DNA from: Leptospirales bacterium
Lineage (GTDB): Bacteria > Spirochaetota > Leptospiria > Leptospirales > Leptonemataceae
Reading direction: 5' to 3'
DNA: 45,315 nucleotides
Assembly: GCA_019694655.1 (NCBI GenBank)
Contig: JAIBBN010000022.1
Location: 1-45,315, forward strand
Shown: positions 42,395 through 45,315 of the stretch, piece after piece
How the letters are laid out: every line of letters starts with the position of its first letter
Position numbering within the stretch: position 1 is the first letter of the stretch
The notes under the pieces: generated by a model
Databases searched by the model: none
Seen by the model: only the letters and a program-made list of their open reading frames with translations
Told to the model about the DNA's origin: nothing
Program-made: the position numbers and the translations under genes

Positions 42395-42841
42395 TTAAGA
42401 ATCCGGGGCCTTGATCCGGCTGCGAAACCAGATGTAGAGTACGGCAAATACAACGCCAGATGTCACAAGAATTAGAACGGCCGAATTGAGGATCGGATGC
42501 AGCGCCAGAATGGTGTCTCCGGAATTTGCTGAATTGATTCGGTACCATCCAGGCCAGGTTGCTACAACGGTCTCGCTGGCGCCAGCGCCGCGAAAAGGCG
42601 AATAGCGATTCGCAAATAGCCAGCATCCGGGTTTTTCCGGGACCTTAGGTCTTTCCAGTATGTAGATACAGTAAGCGCCGGGTACTGGCGCCAGAAAGCT
42701 GTTCTTGCTGACAGGCATACCGGTAAATACAAGGACCAGTAGCACGAAGCAGTAAAGGGTGCATGCAGTTGCAAGGACTGCAACCGGCAATCTGAGCATT
42801 GGTTTCGATTTGCCGGTACCTGCGGCTTGATCGGGGTTCAT
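42395..42841 (-). CDS. small two-helix membrane protein
   Basis: The 148-residue protein has a first hydrophobic helix near 16-40 (RLPVAVLATACTLYCFVLLV). An extracytoplasmic middle follows with three Cys (YCIYIL, GCWLF, and Cys in helix 1) and aromatic residues. A second helix lies near 117-138 (ILNSAVLILVTSGVVFAVLY) with a basic end. No family or enzyme motif recognised. There is no clear ribosome site; an in-frame ATG fifteen codons later is an alternative. It lies 15 bases after the winged-helix gene on the same strand and ends at a bidirectional terminator. Confidence 0.6.
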   Translation of the reverse strand: MNPDQAAGTGKSKPMLRLPVAVLATACTLYCFVLLVLVFTGMPVSKNSFLAPVPGAYCIYILERPKVPEKPGCWLFANRYSPFRGAGASETVVATWPGWYRINSANSGDTILALHPILNSAVLILVTSGVVFAVLYIWFRSRIKAPDS

Positions 42842-42856
42842 GACAGAGTGCGGCTG

Positions 42857-43129
42857 CTATGGATTGGCCCTGGCCAGGGCGTCCTTGCGCCCTCGTGCGG
42901 CAGCGAGGAAGGCGTTGCCAAGCGCCGAGCGGGAGATTTGCGATTCTGATTTTTCTCCGCTCTCTATTTCGACATATCCCAGCGCGCAGGCATCTTCCCA
43001 TACCGGCAGGCGCGGACAGGACGTGCGCCACGCTTCCATAACCTCGGAGTAAGGCCGCGATCCGTCCCCGATCCACTCCAGCAGATCAAGTATCAGCGGT
43101 TTCAATGTGGCAGAGGGGGCTTCATTCAT
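42857..43129 (-). CDS. small winged-helix-like conserved protein
   Basis: The 90-residue protein starts at MNEAPSATLKP; a longer start at 43246 adds 39 residues of low-quality sequence. The core LLEWIGDGSRPYSEVMEAWR, then TSCPRLPVWEDACALGYVEI and ISRSALGNAFLAA, matches a small conserved bacterial family I know from many proteobacteria (PYSEVMEAWRTSCPRLxVWEDA...). The arrangement is winged-helix-like (helix-strand-wing). Its role is not known to me. The conserved Cys in the TSCPR block may be functional. It is co-directional with the membrane protein gene. Confidence 0.65.
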   Translation of the reverse strand: MNEAPSATLKPLILDLLEWIGDGSRPYSEVMEAWRTSCPRLPVWEDACALGYVEIESGEKSESQISRSALGNAFLAAARGRKDALARANP

Positions 43130-43320
43130 GTCTTCGGCGCTATTCACCTGCAATATACGGCTTCCTGAGTACGGAGTCAAGATGTCTAAGTCGGCCAGGC
43201 GCCTTTTCCCAATTGCCCAAGCGGTCGATGGCGCCGTTGCCATCATTCAAGAGCACAAATTAACTGGTTGAAAATGGAAGGATATGTGCCCTGCTGCACA
43301 ACGAATCGAGGGGAACAAGC

Positions 43321-44853
43321 ATGTACAGATGGACCGGATGGGTTGCGGAACTTCTCCTGAAGTTGCTGAGCAGAAAAGCGCCTTTATCCTTCGAGCAGAG
43401 CTGTCGTTCCCAGAGCAAGATCCTTCAGGATTTGGTGCATCGAGCAGCGGCGACCAGGTTTGGGATCGATCACGATTTCAAATCCATTCGGACGATTGAA
43501 GAATACCAGCAGCAGGTAAGGCTGCGCAGTTACGCTGATTTCTGGAGCGAATACTGGGAAAAGGCCTTTCCGCGTCTGGTAAACAACACCTGGCCGGGGC
43601 GGATTCCCTATTTTGCAAGGACCTCGGGAACGACCACTGGCAAGAGCAAGTACATACCCTGCACGCTGGAGATGGTCCGGTCAAACAACAGAGCGGGCCT
43701 TGTCGTTATGCTGGAGCATTTGCGAAACAGGCCCAGAAGCAAGGTCCTTCGCGGCCGTTACTTTATGTTTGCTGGCAGTCCAAATTTGGAGCAGTTGAGC
43801 GCGGACGTTTTTGCCGGCGAATTGAGCGGCATTGCAGCCCGCGAAACCCCAAGCTGGGCTGGCAAGGACCGTAACTACCCCCCGCCTGAACTGGCCAGGA
43901 TTACGGACTGGAACGAGAAACTGGATGCAGTCAGCGCCGATTGTCTGAACAAAAACATTCGTGCGATCAGCGGACTTCCGTCCTGGCTTCAGATTCTCTT
44001 TCTTCGCATCTTTAAGGATAAGCCCGTGGCCAATGCCGGCCTGGCGAGTTATTTTCCCGATCTTGAATTGATTGTACACGGGGGAATGAGCCTCGAGCCC
44101 TATCGCCAGTACTTCCAGCAAATCGCTGCCGGAATGAATCTTGATTATAGAGAAATCTATGCCGCCAGCGAAGGATTCTTTGCCATCGCCGACCGCGCTC
44201 ACGGCGAGGGCTTGCGCTTGATTCCCGACAACGGAATCTTCTATGAATTCGTACGATTGGAAGACTTTCATTCATTGAATCCAAAACGCAACTGGATTGA
44301 GAATATCGAAAACGACGTCGACTATGTTCTCGTCGTGTCTACCTGCGCCGGCCTATGGAGTTATGTCGTCGGAGATATCGTTCGCTTTGTCGACCGGAAG
44401 AACCTGCGGCTGCTGTTCAGCGGCCGGCTTTCACAGACGCTGTCGATGTTTGGCGAAAAAGTTCTGAATGAAGAGGTCGAACTGGCTCTGTCGAAGGCCT
44501 TGAAGGCCCTGAACGCGACCCTCAAGGATTTTGCCATCCACTCTGCATTTACAAAAGAGGACAGGGCAAAAGGTATTCACACATATATTATCGAACTGGC
44601 AGAGGAAGCCGCTGGAATCGAACAGAAGCTGGCGCGAATGATTGATCAGAACTTGATTGATAGCAATTCTGGATATGCCACCAGGCGAAAGAGCGATATC
44701 AATATTGTCGAACCGCGCGTGATCCTTGGCCGAAAGGGACTCTTCGAGAGCTGGATGAATTCCATGGGAAAAACCGGGGGACAGCATAAGGTTCCCCGGC
44801 TGATCAATGATGCGCAGATGACCGATCTTCTTGCCAGGAATCAGGCGCAGTGA
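43321..44853 (+). CDS. GH3-family acyl-adenylate-forming enzyme
   Basis: The 510-residue protein has a GGGGAA ribosome site before ATG 43321. The GH3 (auxin-responsive promoter family) fold is recognised by ATP-binding ARTSGTTTGKSKYIP, then the GH3-type YAASEGFFAIADR (the YxxSEG motif) and VVSTCAGLWSYVVGDIVRFV. C-terminal FSGRLSQTLSMFGEKVLNEE completes the signature. GH3 enzymes adenylate an acyl acid and transfer it to an amino acid amine. Bacterial members are widespread but few have known substrates. It is transcribed alone after a 191-base spacer that shows nothing else. Confidence 0.92.
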   Translation: MYRWTGWVAELLLKLLSRKAPLSFEQSCRSQSKILQDLVHRAAATRFGIDHDFKSIRTIEEYQQQVRLRSYADFWSEYWEKAFPRLVNNTWPGRIPYFARTSGTTTGKSKYIPCTLEMVRSNNRAGLVVMLEHLRNRPRSKVLRGRYFMFAGSPNLEQLSADVFAGELSGIAARETPSWAGKDRNYPPPELARITDWNEKLDAVSADCLNKNIRAISGLPSWLQILFLRIFKDKPVANAGLASYFPDLELIVHGGMSLEPYRQYFQQIAAGMNLDYREIYAASEGFFAIADRAHGEGLRLIPDNGIFYEFVRLEDFHSLNPKRNWIENIENDVDYVLVVSTCAGLWSYVVGDIVRFVDRKNLRLLFSGRLSQTLSMFGEKVLNEEVELALSKALKALNATLKDFAIHSAFTKEDRAKGIHTYIIELAEEAAGIEQKLARMIDQNLIDSNSGYATRRKSDINIVEPRVILGRKGLFESWMNSMGKTGGQHKVPRLINDAQMTDLLARNQAQ

Positions 44854-44898
44854 AGCGAGCGTCCCTCGTTTTTGGGGCGCAAGCGAGCGCGCTGCAAG

Positions 44899-45099
44899 CT
44901 ACTGCTGGCTCTTTCTATAGTCGTCGGTTAGCATACCCGAATATCCCCAGTGATCCTCCGCAATCTGCTGAATCACAATATGGGTATGTTCCGGCCGTTT
45001 GCCGAGGATACGCGTCACTGAATCCGTGACCTCTTTGACCAATTGAGAGCGCTGTTCTCGCGTTGCTCCTTGCGTAATCTGGATGTTCACATAGGGCAT
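44899..45099 (-). CDS. 4-oxalocrotonate tautomerase-family enzyme
   Basis: The 66-residue protein has the classical start PYVNIQITQGATREQRSQLV. After Met removal the N-terminal Pro is the catalytic base. Arg and Lys residues around position 38-40 and the TDSVTRILGKRPEHTHIVIQ block match the family. Two starts are possible in a MPMPYV sequence (45105 or 45099). The ribosome site AGGAG abuts the first but is 6 bases from the second, so 45099 is chosen and gives the proper Pro. These tautomerases interconvert enol and keto acids in aromatic-ring catabolism, but many have other roles. Confidence 0.85.
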   Translation of the reverse strand: MPYVNIQITQGATREQRSQLVKEVTDSVTRILGKRPEHTHIVIQQIAEDHWGYSGMLTDDYRKSQQ

Positions 45100-45235
45100 A
45101 GGCATCTCCTCCAAAGACCGGTACAGGAGATTGCTTCGCGATGTCACGGGAGAAATTCAACCCGCAGCAGATTCGGCGGGACCGGGCGGGATAACGTGCC
45201 GATTCTTTCGCAAATAGGAGCGGGTTCCACCTGAC

Positions 45236-45315
45236 TCAAGCGCTTGCCGACTCCTGCGCTTCGCCTCTTAATAGATCAATATTCAAATACTTCCGCGATG
45301 TCCACTGCGTTCCAG
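45236..45315 (-). CDS. C-terminal fragment of an unidentified protein
   Basis: One minus-strand frame is open from the window edge to a stop at 45236-45238 and reads GTQWTSRKYLNIDLLRGEAQ, then ESASA. It looks protein-like. The other frame ending at 45276 (WNAVDIAEVFEY) is also open for 13 codons, so this is a weak call. The gene would start beyond the window. No function assigned. Confidence 0.3.
   Translation of the reverse strand, partial: GTQWTSRKYLNIDLLRGEAQESASA

Noticed and set aside
45276-45315. Minus frame WNAVDIAEVFEY ending at 45276 as the truncated terminal gene.
   Set aside because: It is open for only 13 codons; the frame to 45236 is open for the whole edge and looks more protein-like, though neither is certain.

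Overview
The window is a GC-rich bacterial chromosome segment, densely packed on both strands, with no phage, insertion sequence, CRISPR array or tRNA that I can see. It looks like a diderm spirochaete of the order Leptospirales (a high-GC Leptonema/Turneriella-like lineage). The grounds are: many lipoproteins with loose lipoboxes followed by an acidic, Leu-rich stretch; a 5S rRNA gene standing alone, away from 16S and 23S; and an HpnM/HpnN-like MlaC-RND pair next to a lipoprotein. This placement is inference from gene style, not from a search.

Layout. 1-4.1 kb: a truncated membrane metallophosphoesterase, a SAM methyltransferase, a matrixin-like zinc protease lipoprotein, a frameshifted exported protein and malic enzyme. 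4.1-8.3 kb (minus): a three-gene envelope-lipid operon (MlaC-like lipoprotein, RND/MMPL transporter, lipoprotein). 8.4-11.4 kb: an NAD-dependent epimerase/reductase and a crotonase, converging on pdxH with a PilZ protein. 11.6-15.8 kb: two exported proteins on the minus strand, then a tightly coupled ECF sigma factor / FecR-like protein / membrane protein cassette. 15.9-25.7 kb: glycosyltransferase, cNMP-patatin phospholipase, penicillin/AHL-acylase relative, SDR, APH-like/P-loop kinase fusion, beta-propeller lipoprotein and an ApbE-like flavin transferase. 25.8-29.7 kb: purF, a receiver-only response regulator, a beta-CASP metallo-hydrolase and a CsgG/LpoB-like lipoprotein.

29.8-37.1 kb is the most regulated part. 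It holds a thiolase with a downstream MarR gene behind a large palindrome; a TetR gene divergent from a flavodoxin-fold quinone/NAD(P)H oxidoreductase with two tandem 19-bp operators; a phosphatase, an M23 peptidase and an SDR; the lone 5S rRNA; and a second TetR gene divergent from an exported two-domain ABM-like protein with two operators of a different sequence. 37.1-45.3 kb: phosphatidylserine decarboxylase fused to a long polytopic membrane region that recalls AGCS symporters, an outer-membrane barrel protein, a small lipoprotein, an SCP2-type thiolase, a GH3-family acyl-adenylating enzyme and a 4-oxalocrotonate tautomerase.

The best candidates for something undescribed are: (1) the sigma/FecR/membrane cassette, in which a short beta-rich 'DGR' motif occurs both at the C-terminus of the FecR protein and at the mature N-terminus of its partner; (2) the AGCS-like/phosphatidylserine decarboxylase fusion; and (3) three sets of symmetric operators whose cognate regulators can be guessed from position. 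Envelope lipid handling (MlaC/RND, patatin, Psd) and acyl-CoA chemistry (two thiolases, crotonase) recur through the window.
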